This document shows positions 9,304 to 19,878 of a stretch of 64,000 bases of DNA, piece after piece. The DNA is from Protea cynaroides. Taxonomy: Eukaryota; Streptophyta; Magnoliopsida; Proteales; Proteaceae. The first letter of the stretch is position 1, and the number at the start of each line of letters is the position of its first letter. Under the pieces are notes generated by a model that searched no databases, was not told where the DNA came from, and saw only the letters and a list, made by a program, of their open reading frames with translations. Made by a program: the position numbers and the translations under genes. The DNA lies in NCBI GenBank assembly GCA_028583415.1, contig CM053269.1, positions 35,654,254 through 35,718,253 on the forward strand. Direction: 5' to 3'.

Positions 9304-10579
9304 TCATGAAGCTGGAGGTGATAGGGGAGGCGGTGCCTCGCGATCTCTGTCATAGTCCTCAGCATAGACTCTAGTTAGCCAGGCTACCTGAGTCTGGGTC
9401 GTCTGGAGACTAGCCATCAACGCAGTCATCCACTGATCAGACGCACGCTGAGCATCTAGAAGCTCTCCCACTCTCGAATCCATCGCGCGCTGAGCCTCCC
9501 TAATCTCACGAAGTAATCCCATTATATCATCAGATGGTGGGCGTAAAGGACCAGCCGTGCGTGAAGGAGTCTGTGATGGACCAGCTCCAGTAGAATGCAG
9601 AGGTGATGGAGGAGGTATGGAGTCCACATCCATGTACATACGATCCTCATCCTCAGCATCACCCCATGAACCCTTGCTCCGGCCCACCGCCTTGCCTCAG
9701 CGTCTGCCACCTCCACCCGAGTACGAGGATGCACCAGAGCGTTCCTCTCCTCATCACTGGCCTGAGCATCCCGCATGCCCATCCTACAGATAGCCTCCCA
9801 GTCTAGCACTGATGAGAAAGTCTTCTCTTGAATCTTCTCATCTACTAAATCAACCCCTAGGCAGGTAAGCAGTGTAGTGATCAGGCATCCGTAGGACAGG
9901 TTGCCTACCTGACCAGGCAGCGTAGCACAGATCATCGTCCTCATAATAATATAAGGGAGGCAGACAGGCTGCCTAGTGCAGATACAGTAAAGTAAGTACT
10001 GGGTCAATTGGGAGATCCTCTCGTAGTGTCCACCTGGGGTATCAGATTGTGGTGGATGATCTTACAGTAAACCCGAGGCTCTGGACGTAGGTTGATCGCT
10101 TTCATCTCCCAGCGATCCTCTCTGATAAGCTGACGGTCTATCTCAGCCCGCATCTCCAAGGAGAAGAACTGGGGCTCCCTGGGAGCACAGTATACCAAGG
10201 GGCCGTCATGTGATATGCCCAAGAGGTCCGCTAACTGCTGGCAGTCAAAGGAAACCTCTACTCCTTTGATGTAGCTCGTGATCCTGAGCTCCCTACCCAT
10301 CTCAGTGTCATTGTGATCTCCCACCACCTGGAGATTACAATAGAACTGTCTCACCAGATCCGGAAGGGTACAGGCGTCGTAGGTAATCATGGGAAGCCAG
10401 CCCATGTCACCAAATGCTGTTTCCACGTCGAACAAGGCTAGACTAGCCAAGTCCACACGACGACCTCCCTCTACCTTCTTACAAGTGTAACAAGCATACT
10501 GAGCCTCGGCCTCGTTAGAGCGGAAACGAACTGGGTCGTGAACCCTAGGTACTTTGGTACGAGCCATATTATCTGCCAA
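9304..10579 (-). pseudogene. antisense ORF of element 1, plant-transposon-protein-like (two frameshifts)
   Basis: Encoded opposite to gag-pol, between primer-binding site and gag. Start at MADNMARTKVPRV (10579). Segment 10004-10579 carries GGRRVDLASL, FDVETAFGDMGW, FYCNLQVVGDHND, LRITSYIKGVEVSF and QQLADLLGISHDGPLVYC. It continues in frame 2 (CTRQPVCLPYIIMRTM, LTTLLTCLGVD) and in frame 3 with an acidic/proline linker and a coiled-coil-like end (REIREAQRAMDSRVGELLDAQ). Frameshifts lie near 10040 and 9680; total about 425 codons. The same protein order is encoded at 18579-19834 with divergent DNA. It resembles the 'putative plant transposon protein' (Transposase_32) domain known from antisense ORFs of plant gypsy elements; function unknown. 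Confidence 0.8.
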
Positions 10580-11459
10580 AACAAAGAAAAACAGATAATA
10601 GCTCAGTAATGGTGAAAAACCTAAAAATTTTGATATTATAACGGCATAAATTGGTCAAAAGCCTCACTTTTCACCCATACACTTGGGCAAGAGGACATAC
10701 ATAGCTTCCAAACCATCATGCAAGGTTCATACAGTTGGGAATTTAATCCAGAAAGATTGAATTCGAAGAAATTTCAAGAAATTCGAAAGATCTCGAAAAT
10801 TAGGTCAAAATTAGAAATTTTCAAGTTTTTCGATAACCAACTGATGAAACTTGAATATTTTTGAGGGCTTTCGTCCATTGGGTGACCAACAGCAAAAGCC
10901 CCCAATAAAAATCGAATTTTTACGGTTGGAGAAATTTTAATTGGAAGAAAACGATATAAATGGGTGAAACCCTAGTTAGGAAATCTTAAAAACATGAAAC
11001 AGTAGAGCACACACCTGAAGAGAAGGAGTGAGAGTCTCGAACGTATGATAGAATCACCAAACGGGTTGGGGTTGTCACTGTAGCAACTCAGAGGAATGAA
11101 TTGATTCGGAAAGGAGGACAAATAATGAGAAATGAATCCAAAATCGGGATTAAAAACCTGATTCTGGGTCCTAGGGTCGCATAATTCGACCAAAACATGC
11201 GACCTTACCTCCGACCCCCTCATCGACCCTAGCCTCTCGGTGATCTGACAGAGAACTAGGGGTTGACCCTAGGGTCGGACATATACCAGCCCTACCATCG
11301 ACCCTAGGCTCTCGGTAAGTTGACAGTGATTCTCAAGGTCGCATACCCTAGGGTCGCATAAGGATCGACCCTACCATCGACCCTACGCTGGAAAATACAT
11401 TAATTTTGACAGAATGATCTGAAAAATTTGAAAATGATATGGATTAGTTGGATTTTTGA
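10580..11459. other. non-coding region between antisense ORF and gag, with GACCCTAGGGTCG cluster
   Basis: AT-rich upstream region of the antisense ORF. At 11215-11400 there are about ten copies of CGACCCTA / CCCTAGGGTCG-type words and a duplicated unit on the minus strand (ctgtcaRMtYaccgagagSctagggtcgatg). The same words characterise the family B LTR (26590-26730, 27180-27310), here on the strand that would precede the antisense ORF. This may be its promoter or a relic of an LTR; not proven. No other gene seen. Confidence 0.55.
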
Positions 11460-11639
11460 CTAGAGAATAATTATATTGATTGCCTCCCATGTGCTATGAT
11501 TACTTACAGGCACTACCATCATCAGAACAGAAAAATGACTGGGAGAAGAGTAACCAGGTAAAGTTGAAACTCCATTCCACCACCACCACCTGTAGGGGAA
11601 GACAGCCATATACGTCCTGAAACACAGGAGAATCTGAAC

Positions 11640-12754
11640 AAGGCACCGTCCGTAGTTAATGGTCAGACAAATCCTACCAATCTGCCAGCTCCACCCACAA
11701 ACCTGGCTATAGCCGTGATGAATTTGGCACAACAGCTGCAACAAATATAACAGGTACAAGCTACTATGCAAGCTGCCATAGGCATGGCTTTTCCAGCTGC
11801 ACAGACGACACCGATGCCAGTGGGACAGGCAAGCACAGTACCAGGGGGGAGTAACATGGTACCCCATGCACCTCAAACTCCCATCATGCAGGCTCAAGTT
11901 CAGAACTCTGAAGTAGCTCAAGGTGGTTATCAGTACCAACCACCTATGTATGGGGCCTATGTTCCTCATCAGCTAGACCACTCCAGACTGGTTGAGCATT
12001 TTCTGAAGATGAAGCCCAAGGAGTATAATGGTAAGCCAGCTGATCCGTTGTGGCCAACACACTAGATTGATGAGATGGAGAGGAATTTTACGATGATGAT
12101 GGTGAATGAAGAGGAGAAAATGTTGTGCGCAACATTCATGCTGAAAGGTGATGCACACCACTGGTGGAAGTCCACAGTAATTACCTGTTAACAAAGCACA
12201 CCCAACTGACCTGCGGTATATACAAAGAGACATTCTTTGAGAAGTACTTTCCTAAAAGTTTTAGAGATTCTATGGAGAGAGAGTTCCTGAGTTTGTATCA
12301 GGGGTAAATGACTGTGGATGCATATCAACAACGTTATGAGGAGCTGTTCTTCTTTGCACCCTCCAGCATGCAAGAAGAAAATACAAAGACCCGAAGGTTT
12401 ATCACGGGACTCAGGGAAAGCATCCGTGAACATGTCCTGGGACTTGAGAAGAAAGTCTACAATGAAGCTGTACAAATTGCTCGCGTGATAGAGTCGAGCC
12501 AGAAAGAGAGTTATTTTTCTCAAAACAGGGGTATTAAAGGGTCGATTGGAAATTCTTACAATGGAGGGAACACCAAGGCATTCAAACCTTCCCATACCCA
12601 AGGCTTTAATGCTGCAGCCAAGACCACTTCAGTAGCCCCACCGCAACCAAAGTCAAATGGCGAAGGAATAAGATGTTTTAACTGCAATCAAGTAGGGCAT
12701 ATCTCAAGAGAGTGTACTAAGCCCAGAAAACAACTACAACAATGGAGAATTTAA
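11640..12754 (+). pseudogene. gypsy Gag of element 1 (capsid plus CCHC), broken
   Basis: Reads LPAPPTNLAIAVMNLAQQLQQ, then QLDHSRLVEHFLKMKPKEYNG and EEEKMLCATFMLKGDAHHWW (retrotransposon gag capsid core), then EFLSLYQG-stop-MTVDAYQQRYEELFFFAP. The zinc knuckle CFNCNQVGHISREC is near 12672-12713, followed by a basic end. Stops at 11749, 12064, 12188 and 12306 and frame changes around 12190-12280 inactivate it. The stop at 12306 (TAA) sits at exactly the codon where element 3 has TAG. The reading after the knuckle changes frame near 12740 and then runs into the intron-like segment at 12801. Confidence 0.87.
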
Positions 12755-12800
12755 GCTGTTACCTCTGAGGATGCTGTCGCGTCGCCTGATGTGGTTACCG

Positions 12801-12871
12801 GTATGACTTGAACCTTTCCCATTTTGTGTTACATTGTGTGAGCATGTAGACTAAATTAAAACAAATCACAG
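12801..12871 (+). other. putative 71-nt gag-protease intron of element 1
   Basis: The coding frame ..DVVTG is interrupted by GTATGACTTGA and resumes after ATCACAG with GIVPINGVPARVLFDS. Unspliced, translation ends VVTGMT-stop. Spliced, the frame joins Gag to protease. The segment has GT..AG ends and a branch-like CTAAA near 12851-12855. Element 3 has the homologous segment at 38989-39057 with the same early stop but a mutated acceptor (CAA). An intron here would let one transcript yield both Gag and Gag-Pol. Confidence 0.65.
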
Positions 12872-15829
12872 GTATCGTACCTATTAATGGCGTTCCCGCC
12901 AGAGTACTCTTTGATTCTAGAGCTACTCATTCTTTTATATCTGTGTCATTTGGAAAGAAGCTAAATCTACCCCTCAAATATTTAGACTACAAACTGCTAG
13001 TACGATCGCCGATGGGATTAGAAGTGGAGTTAGAAAAAGGTTATGGACCATGTTCAGTTCTTATTGATGAGAAAACTTTGGATGCAACTTTAATTCAACT
13101 TGAGATGGTAGACTTTGACGTCATCTTGGGAATGGACTGGTTAGCTCGGCATTCTACAAACCTATTATGTGCTGAAAAGAAGCTGACATTTAAAAACAAT
13201 AAGGGAGCAGAGTTCAGTTTTGCGGGAACCAAACTTCCCCGTAAACGAAAACTCATCCTCTTTACATTAAAGGCTAAAAAATGCCTCGAAAAAGGAGGAG
13301 TTGGGTATCTAGTCTCAGTGGTCGACCTCACCAAGGAAGCACCACGAATGGAGGATATTGATGTCGTGCGTGACTTTCCAGATGTATTTCCCAAAGAACT
13401 ACCAGGACTACCACCCGACAGAGCTATAGAGTTTGTTATAGATTTGATACCCGGAGCCGCACCAGTATCTAAAGCACCTTATCGAATGGCTCCTACAGAA
13501 CTAAAGGAATTAAAAATACAGTTACAAGAACTACTGGACAAGGGTTACATCAGACCTAGCATATCACCATGGGGAGCGCCAGTATTATTCGTAAAGAGTA
13601 AGGACGGTAGTGTTCGACTGTGCATAGACTATCGGGAATTGAATAAGCTGACAATCAAGAATCGATACCCATTGCCTCGGATCGATGATCTATTCGATCA
13701 GTTGCAAGGTGCCAAGGTGTTCTCCAAGATCGATCTGCGGTCAGGATACCATCAGTTGAAGATTAAGGATGGTGATATTCCCAAGACAGCATTCAGGACA
13801 AGATATGGACATTATGAATTTTTGATCATGTCTTTTGGATTGACTAACGCACCAGCAACTTTTATGGAACTTATGAATCGGGTATTCCATGATATGTTGG
13901 ATACGTCGCTCATTGTATTCATTGATGATATATTGGTCTACTCCAAGGACAAAGAAACTCATATTATGAATCTAAAAGCCGCTCTGCAACGGTTACGGGA
14001 AGAGAAGCTTTATGTCAAATTTACAAAGTGTGAGTTTTGGCTAAATGAAGTCACCTTCCTAAGCCATGTTGTGTCCGCTGAAGGGATTAAGGTGGATCCT
14101 AGCAAGATTGAAGCCATTGTGAAGTGGGAAGCACCGAAGAGCATTGCAGAAATTAGAAGTTTCCTAGGTCTAGCTGGGTATTATTGACTATTTGTAGAAG
14201 ATTATTCTCGAATTACCGTACCTCTCATCAGCTTGACTAAGAAGGGCAAAAAGTTTGTTTGGACTGATAAATGTGAGAATAGTTTTCAAACATTGAAGGC
14301 TAGATTGATATCTGCTCCGGTCTTGACTATTCCTATATCAGGACAACCATTTATTTTGTATACTGATGCGTCAGGATTGGGTTTAGGATGTGTACTTATG
14401 CAAGGAGAACAAGTAATTGCATATGCCTCAAGACAACTGAAGACACATGAGAAGAACTATCCCACTCATGACTTGGAATTAGCGGCTGTGGTACATGCTG
14501 TCAAGATATGGAGACATTATTTATATGGAGAGAAATTTCAGATTAAATCAGATCATAAGAGTCTTATTTATCTATTTAATCAGAAGGAGTTGAACATGCG
14601 ACAAAGAAGATGGTCGGAATTATTAAAGGATTATGATTGTGATATCCAGTATCATCCAGGAAAGGCTAACGCAGTTGCTGATGTGCTGAGTAGGAAAGCA
14701 ATGATAAAATCTCAAGGAGAAGTTAACACGACTGCAGCAATGTGTACTACAGGAAGAGTATTCAATGATGGTAATGCGCAGTTCGTGATAGATGCACCAG
14801 GTGAACCAACCAACCAAGGGTTTATTCATCGATTTTCAAATATGTTTGCAACATTGAAGATTGTATCTGATAATTGATGAAGTGAAAGCCGCCATTAACT
14901 CAGACCCTAACCTGAAAACGCTACAAAAGGACATCGAAAAAGGTAGGACTATTCGTGAGTTCACCTTAGATGATGAAAAGGTACTGAAGTACAAAGGAAT
15001 AATATGTGTACCTGAAACAGAAAATTTGGACATTAGACACCGACTAATGAAAGAAGCCCACACCACCGTCTATTCGATACATCTTGGAAGTATAAAAATG
15101 TATCATGATCTAAAGAAATTATATTGGTGGAGAGGAATGAAAGCAGATGTAGCTAAGTTCGTGTCTCAATGCCTAAACTGTCAGAGGGTGAAGGCTGAAC
15201 GACAAAGACCTGCAGGACTGTTAAAACCGTTACCGGAACCAACATGGAAATGGGACTGCATCACTATGGACTTCGTCACCGGGTTACCATTGACTCCCGG
15301 AGTAGTTGACGCGGTTTGGGTGATTGTAGACCGCATGACTAAAACAACTCGATTCATAGCTATACGACCTCAGTATACACTGGAGAGGTTAGCTAAGTTG
15401 TATGTGGACAATATTGTCAGACTACACGGTGTACCCGAAAGCTTTGTGTCCGACAGAGATCCACGATTTACTTCAAAGTATTGGAAAGGATTGCAAAAGG
15501 CTATGGGTACAACATTGAAGTTTAGTACTCCATTCCATCCTCAGACAGACGGACAGTCGGAGCGTACCATTCAGATTTTAGAAGACATGCTCCGAGCCTC
15601 TGTAATCGATTTTAAAGGATAATGGGATGAAAAATTACCATTGATCGAGTTCTCTTATAACAACAGCTATCAGGCTACTATACAGATGTCACCCTATGAA
15701 GCATTGTATGGTAGGAAGTGTCGAACTCCTCTGTTTTGGAATGAAGTTGGTGAACGTAGCATTGTTGGACCAGAATTTATTAAGGAAACATGTCGAGTAG
15801 TCGACATTATCAAGGAAAGAGTAAGGAAG
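12872..15829 (+). pseudogene. pol of element 1, part 1: protease, RT, RNase H, integrase
   Basis: Protease DSRATHSF at 12912-12935 (normal DSGATHSF; Gly to Arg next to the catalytic Asp). RT has WGAPVLFVKSKDGS, IDYRELNKLTIKN, FSKIDLRSGYHQ (motif A), FGLTNAPATFM and VFIDDILVYS (catalytic DD), ending at a TGA at 14185 (YY-stop, CGA to TGA). RNase H has LYTDASGLGLGCVL, YASRQLKTHE, DLELAAVVHA and SDHKSL. A frameshift near 14870 follows. Integrase has an H..H..CLNC zinc motif, TMDFVTGLP, VSDRDPRFTS and DGQSERTIQ (D, D, E). There is a TAA at 15620. The frame is then cut at 15834 by element 2 and continues at 25926. Confidence 0.92.
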
Positions 15830-15834
15830 GCTCA
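15830..15834 (+). repeat. left target-site duplication GCTCA of element 2
   Basis: GCTCA before the LTR start TGTAAGACC is repeated at 25926-25930 after the LTR end GTGTGACA. Removing element 2 and one copy restores the integrase reading of element 1 (..KAQNRQK). This fixes both outer LTR boundaries. Confidence 0.95.
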
Positions 15835-18250
15835 TGTAAGACCTACATGCAAATTTCGGGACAAAATTTCTTTTAAGGGTGGGGGAGTTGTAAGACCGCA
15901 CTACGTAAATCCGGTCTAAACCTTGGTTTTATGTCGTAGCAGGTCTTCCGATCATCATCGGGCCAGACGGGACGAGCGGATGACAAACATGTACAAAATC
16001 GGATCAAAGACGGTCAAATAGATGTTATTTTATGTTGACCGATCGATGGTACCGGTCTTGGTACCGATCGACCGGTCAGCTCTGCGCAGTTGAGTGCGGA
16101 GATCTGGAAATTAACTTCTGCAGGTCCCACATTCCTGATTTCGAATCCTAAGACTTTCCTAATCCTAATAGGGTTACTAAACCCTAATTCTAGCCTATAT
16201 AAACACCCTTAAACCTCCTCAAATACTTTCCATTGTCTCTCACAAACCCTAGAGAAAAGAAGGAGGTTGGAAAGGAGAAGGAGCTAGGAAGAAAAAGGAG
16301 GTACCGCCATTACCGTTTGACGACGCTCACGTTACTCTAGTCAACGGTAAGTGTTTTAACCACTCTTCTTACCCTATGAATCTAGGATAGTTATAGGGGT
16401 GGATCAATACCATGCAAAGTAGGTATTGATCTAAAACCCTAACTGGACCTTAAAACCTTAAATTTACCGTCAAACCCTAGATTCAAGTTCCGAGATGATA
16501 TTCATTGAAACTAGACTTGAATGAGTTGGAGATAACTCTAACTCAAAGCTCAGACATAGAATGGATAGGAGAAACCCTGAAAATCCATAGAGATTGATTG
16601 GAAATCCATAAAGATTGATCGACGACAGTCGAAAAACCCAAGTATGGTCTTCCGGAGACATACCGATCGACTATACCGGTTGCACACTGTGCGGCCGGTA
16701 TGTTGCCACCGGTACCTTCCGGGGGGCTGGTCTGTGGGGACCGGCTGACCATACCGGTCACCAATTTTCCCCACAGAGCTGCGACTGGTACATGCCACCA
16801 GTCAGCTCTGTGAGTGTATTTTGTAACCTTGTTGGTTTCCGACCAACGTGAAACGCTAAGAAACTATTCTAATGAAACCCTAATAATATTGTAGGACTTT
16901 GTGACTTTCCGTTTGGATCTTACGACGTGGAGCAAGCTAACAAACGAGCGTCAGGTAAGGGAATCTGACCTAAACCCTAATAATTAGTGGACAGTAATTC
17001 ATTGTTAATAACCTGAATATATATGATGTGATGTTTGTGCATATTCACATGCCATCATTTACTTTCAGTTATTATTATTGTTCATGCATTGATAGGATGT
17101 GATTGTTAGGCATGTGATTGTTTTTGTTGGTGTGTGAATGGGGCATGGGCCTGGGATCATTCCTCACACTGGTAATTTTTGTAGTATTCTATCTTAACAT
17201 GCTTGATACGGGTGGGGCATCAGGGGAAGATCGTGGTATGGTGGTCTCCGATGTTGATGCTGGCCTGGCCATGGTTATGTGGCACTGTGGTCTCCGAGGT
17301 CGACGCTGGCTTGTCCACGATGCTTTAGCTCTATCTCTATGTTGTAGGGAGTTATGTTGGAATAGAGTCTACCTGCGTATTGTTCTATCCTAGTGCGTTA
17401 GTTGCGGATAGGGTATCAGGGGAGGTACGGGGATGCCTTAGCTCTATCTCTATGTCGTAGACGACTGTGCTGGGATAGAGCCTACATTGATGACATATAG
17501 GATTGGTTAGTTGCGAGCCCAGTTTGCAAGCCCTGGCCAGTAGGGGCTTAGGTACTGGTATGGGTAGAGCATCAGGGGAGGTACATGGATATCTTGGCTC
17601 TATCTCTATTCCATGATGGGTGCATGTGGGTCAATGGGGTGTGATCCATGAGGAGTCACACACTCGTGTATAGAGGTGCGGGGGCCACCAAACCTTTCTA
17701 TAGCACATTGCAAACTTAAACCAGACCACAGCATAAGATGTTTGTTACTCATGCATAATATTGTGAAACTGTCTGATTGTCTTACTGAGCTAAGTTGTGA
17801 GCTCACCCTTTGTATATACATTGTTTTTAGATGTTGATGCAGGTTATACGGTGGATGACTACATGAACGCTCCGGCATATAGTGATGTTGCTACTCTGGG
17901 TGTACAGGCAGGAGAGGACGAGCATGACGCTTCATGCGAGTGCCCTTTCTGCATGTACCTTTGATTGGATTTTTATTTATTTGTTCCAGTATTTTCAGTT
18001 GGATTAAGTGGATGTAAGGATATTATATTTTATGTTTGAATTTGAATAATTGGATATTCTATTTAATTTATCAATAGATCCTCAGTTCATTTATTTAAAG
18101 ACTTCCGCTGTATTATTTATATTCTGATTGTGGTTACGTGCAATGAGTTTGTATGAGGGGACACGGTCTGTTTGAGATCCTGGTGTGGACCGTTGGTTCA
18201 ATGATGGTTCACTCACACCATTCTGGTTGGTTCAGAATTGGGGTGTGACA
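15835..18250 (+). repeat. 5' LTR of element 2 (family A, copy A2)
   Basis: 2416 bp, TGTAAGACC..GGGTGTGACA. It carries the internalised polypurine tract plus second LTR start at 15889, TATA box 16196-16203, exon-like segments ending 16346 and at 16895-16954 and 17831-17964, and repeated TTAGCTCTATCTCTATG words around 17325, 17440 and 17598. It is very similar to 23509-25925, pointing to a comparatively young insertion. Confidence 0.94.
16205..17964 (+). CDS. putative spliced small ORF carried by LTR A2
   Basis: Same three-exon layout as in A1. Exon 1 ends 16346 (PPLPFDDAHVTLVN, donor G|GTAAGT). Exon 2 is 16895-16954 (LCDFPFGSYDVEQANKRAS, donor CAG|GTAAGG). Exon 3 is 17831-17964 (DVDAGYTVDDYMNAPAY.., HDASCECPFCMYL, stop). 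Exon lengths 60 and 134 nt equal those of A1. Substitutions against A1 are largely synonymous or conservative in exon 3. Start codon not identified and the left limit is approximate. Confidence 0.42.
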
Positions 18251-18265
18251 ACTTGGTATCAGAGC
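18251..18265 (+). promoter_or_regulatory. primer-binding site of element 2 (initiator tRNA-Met)
   Basis: ACTTGGTATCAGAGC directly after the 5' LTR, identical to element 1. 18266-18578 that follows is a non-coding leader reaching to the stop of the antisense ORF. Confidence 0.93.
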
Positions 18266-18578
18266 GCTCGGGCTCTGTCTACAGACCATATTGCACTTAA
18301 CTAAGTCGATGAACTGAGTTAGGAAAATTTAAAAATCTTAATACAAACACACCCTAAGCATTGTTTGATACCTGAGACGGACTAAGAATGAGCATAATAT
18401 ACTATATTAAATATGAAATTTAACATTTGCACATACACTAGCTAGGGTGAACCATAAAAACTTTCATTAATCAGAAAAAGTGGGTATCAAATGAAATAGT
18501 GCTATAGGGTACAGTCCACAAACCAGACAGTTACCCTGTTATATAAACAGTCAAAAGAGAAGAAAATAAAAGGGACAA

Positions 18579-19834
18579 TCATGGGGTAGGGGGCCTAGGA
18601 GGAATAGGGTCCTCTATGTCATAATCTCGCTCGTAAGCGACCCTAAGCCAGTGTACCTGGTCCTGTGTCACCCGTAAGCTACGAGCCAGACGTCCCAACT
18701 CCTGACCCATCTCTCGTTGAGACTCTAGAATGACCCTCTGGGTGTCCCTGATCTCTGTGAACATGCTCAACACTGGGTCTGGGGGGGATGAGATGGTCCA
18801 GCTATAGATGTAGACGGTGGTGCTACAGGTATAGGCTGTGGAGCTGGCGCTGGTACACCCTCTGCCCTATCATCGTCATCATCACTCCCAGCCTCTGCTG
18901 CATATGCCGCATTGGCTGCTGCTGTTGCGGCTGCTACCCTCCTGAGTGGACGAGGGCGAGCCTCCAACTCGTCATCGCTAACAGGTAGATTATCCATCTG
19001 CATCCTCAGAATGGCATCCCAGTCGATGTCGGAGGTCATGGTGTCCTCAACAGCCACCTCGCCTCTCATGCTCACTCCTAGGCGGCGCAGAAGGGATGTG
19101 ATGAGACGACCGTATGGAAGGTTACTGGCTTGATCAGCCAGAGTCACCTGATGCATGGTTCAGATGATGAGGTAAGGGAGAGAGACCCGCTCCCCTGTGC
19201 AGACGCAGTAAGTGATGTACTGAGTGAGCTGAGATAACTCACTGTAGTGGCTGCTCTGAGGCACAATGTTGTGCTGGATGATGCGACTGTAAACCCGAGC
19301 CAAGGGCTTCAGACTAGCAGCCTTCATAGGAGCCCTAGGGTTCAGTATCTGCTCCGCTATCTCTCAGCGTAAATCCTCGCTAAGATAGCCCTTCACCTTT
19401 GGAGGGCAATACACTAGATCTCCATCATTTGGAACCCCTAGCAGGTCAGCCAACTGATGAGTGTTGAAGGAAATATGGACACCCTTGACAAAGCTGGAGA
19501 TGCGCAAGTCCCTCCTCTGATTGGGATCGTCGATATTCCCATGAAGCTCCAGGTTAGCATAGAAATGCTTAAACAGGCTGGGACGAGTGGTCTCTGTGTA
19601 AGAGATGACAGACACCCACCCAAGCTTGTCAAAAGCTACTTGCACATCAAATCTGTGCAACTGTTCCAAGTTAACTCGCCGCCCAGACTCTATGTTTTTG
19701 CTATCAAACCATGGGAAACGAGCTTGTGCCGCCTCAGAACGAAACCACAGTTCATCGAGCTGTGGAGCTGGTGGCTGAGGAGTGCGTACGCTCGAGCCAT
19801 GAGGACGCTTTCCAAGAGCACGTCGTGGAGCCAT
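18579..19834 (-). pseudogene. antisense ORF of element 2, homologous to 9304-10579
   Basis: Starts MAPRRALGKRPHGSS (19834). It shows GRRVNLEQLHRFDVQVAF, GWVSVISY, FYANLELHGNIDD, LRISSFVKGVHISF and QLADLLGVPNDGDLVYCPP, a stop near 19364, then (same frame) HYSELSQLTQYITYCVC and LPYLII-stop. ORF 18767-19156 (YGRLITSLLRRLGVS, Ala-rich and acidic/proline linker) follows, and after a frame change at a G-run near 18780 the coiled-coil-like end REIDTQR-type (18579-18773, TEIRDTQRVILESQREMGQE). Protein blocks match element 1 while the DNA has diverged strongly, implying past selection. Product unknown; domain resembles plant Transposase_32. Confidence 0.8.
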
Positions 19835-19878
19835 TTAAACTGCAAAACAAAAAAAAACAAGAAGAAAAATGTTAGATT

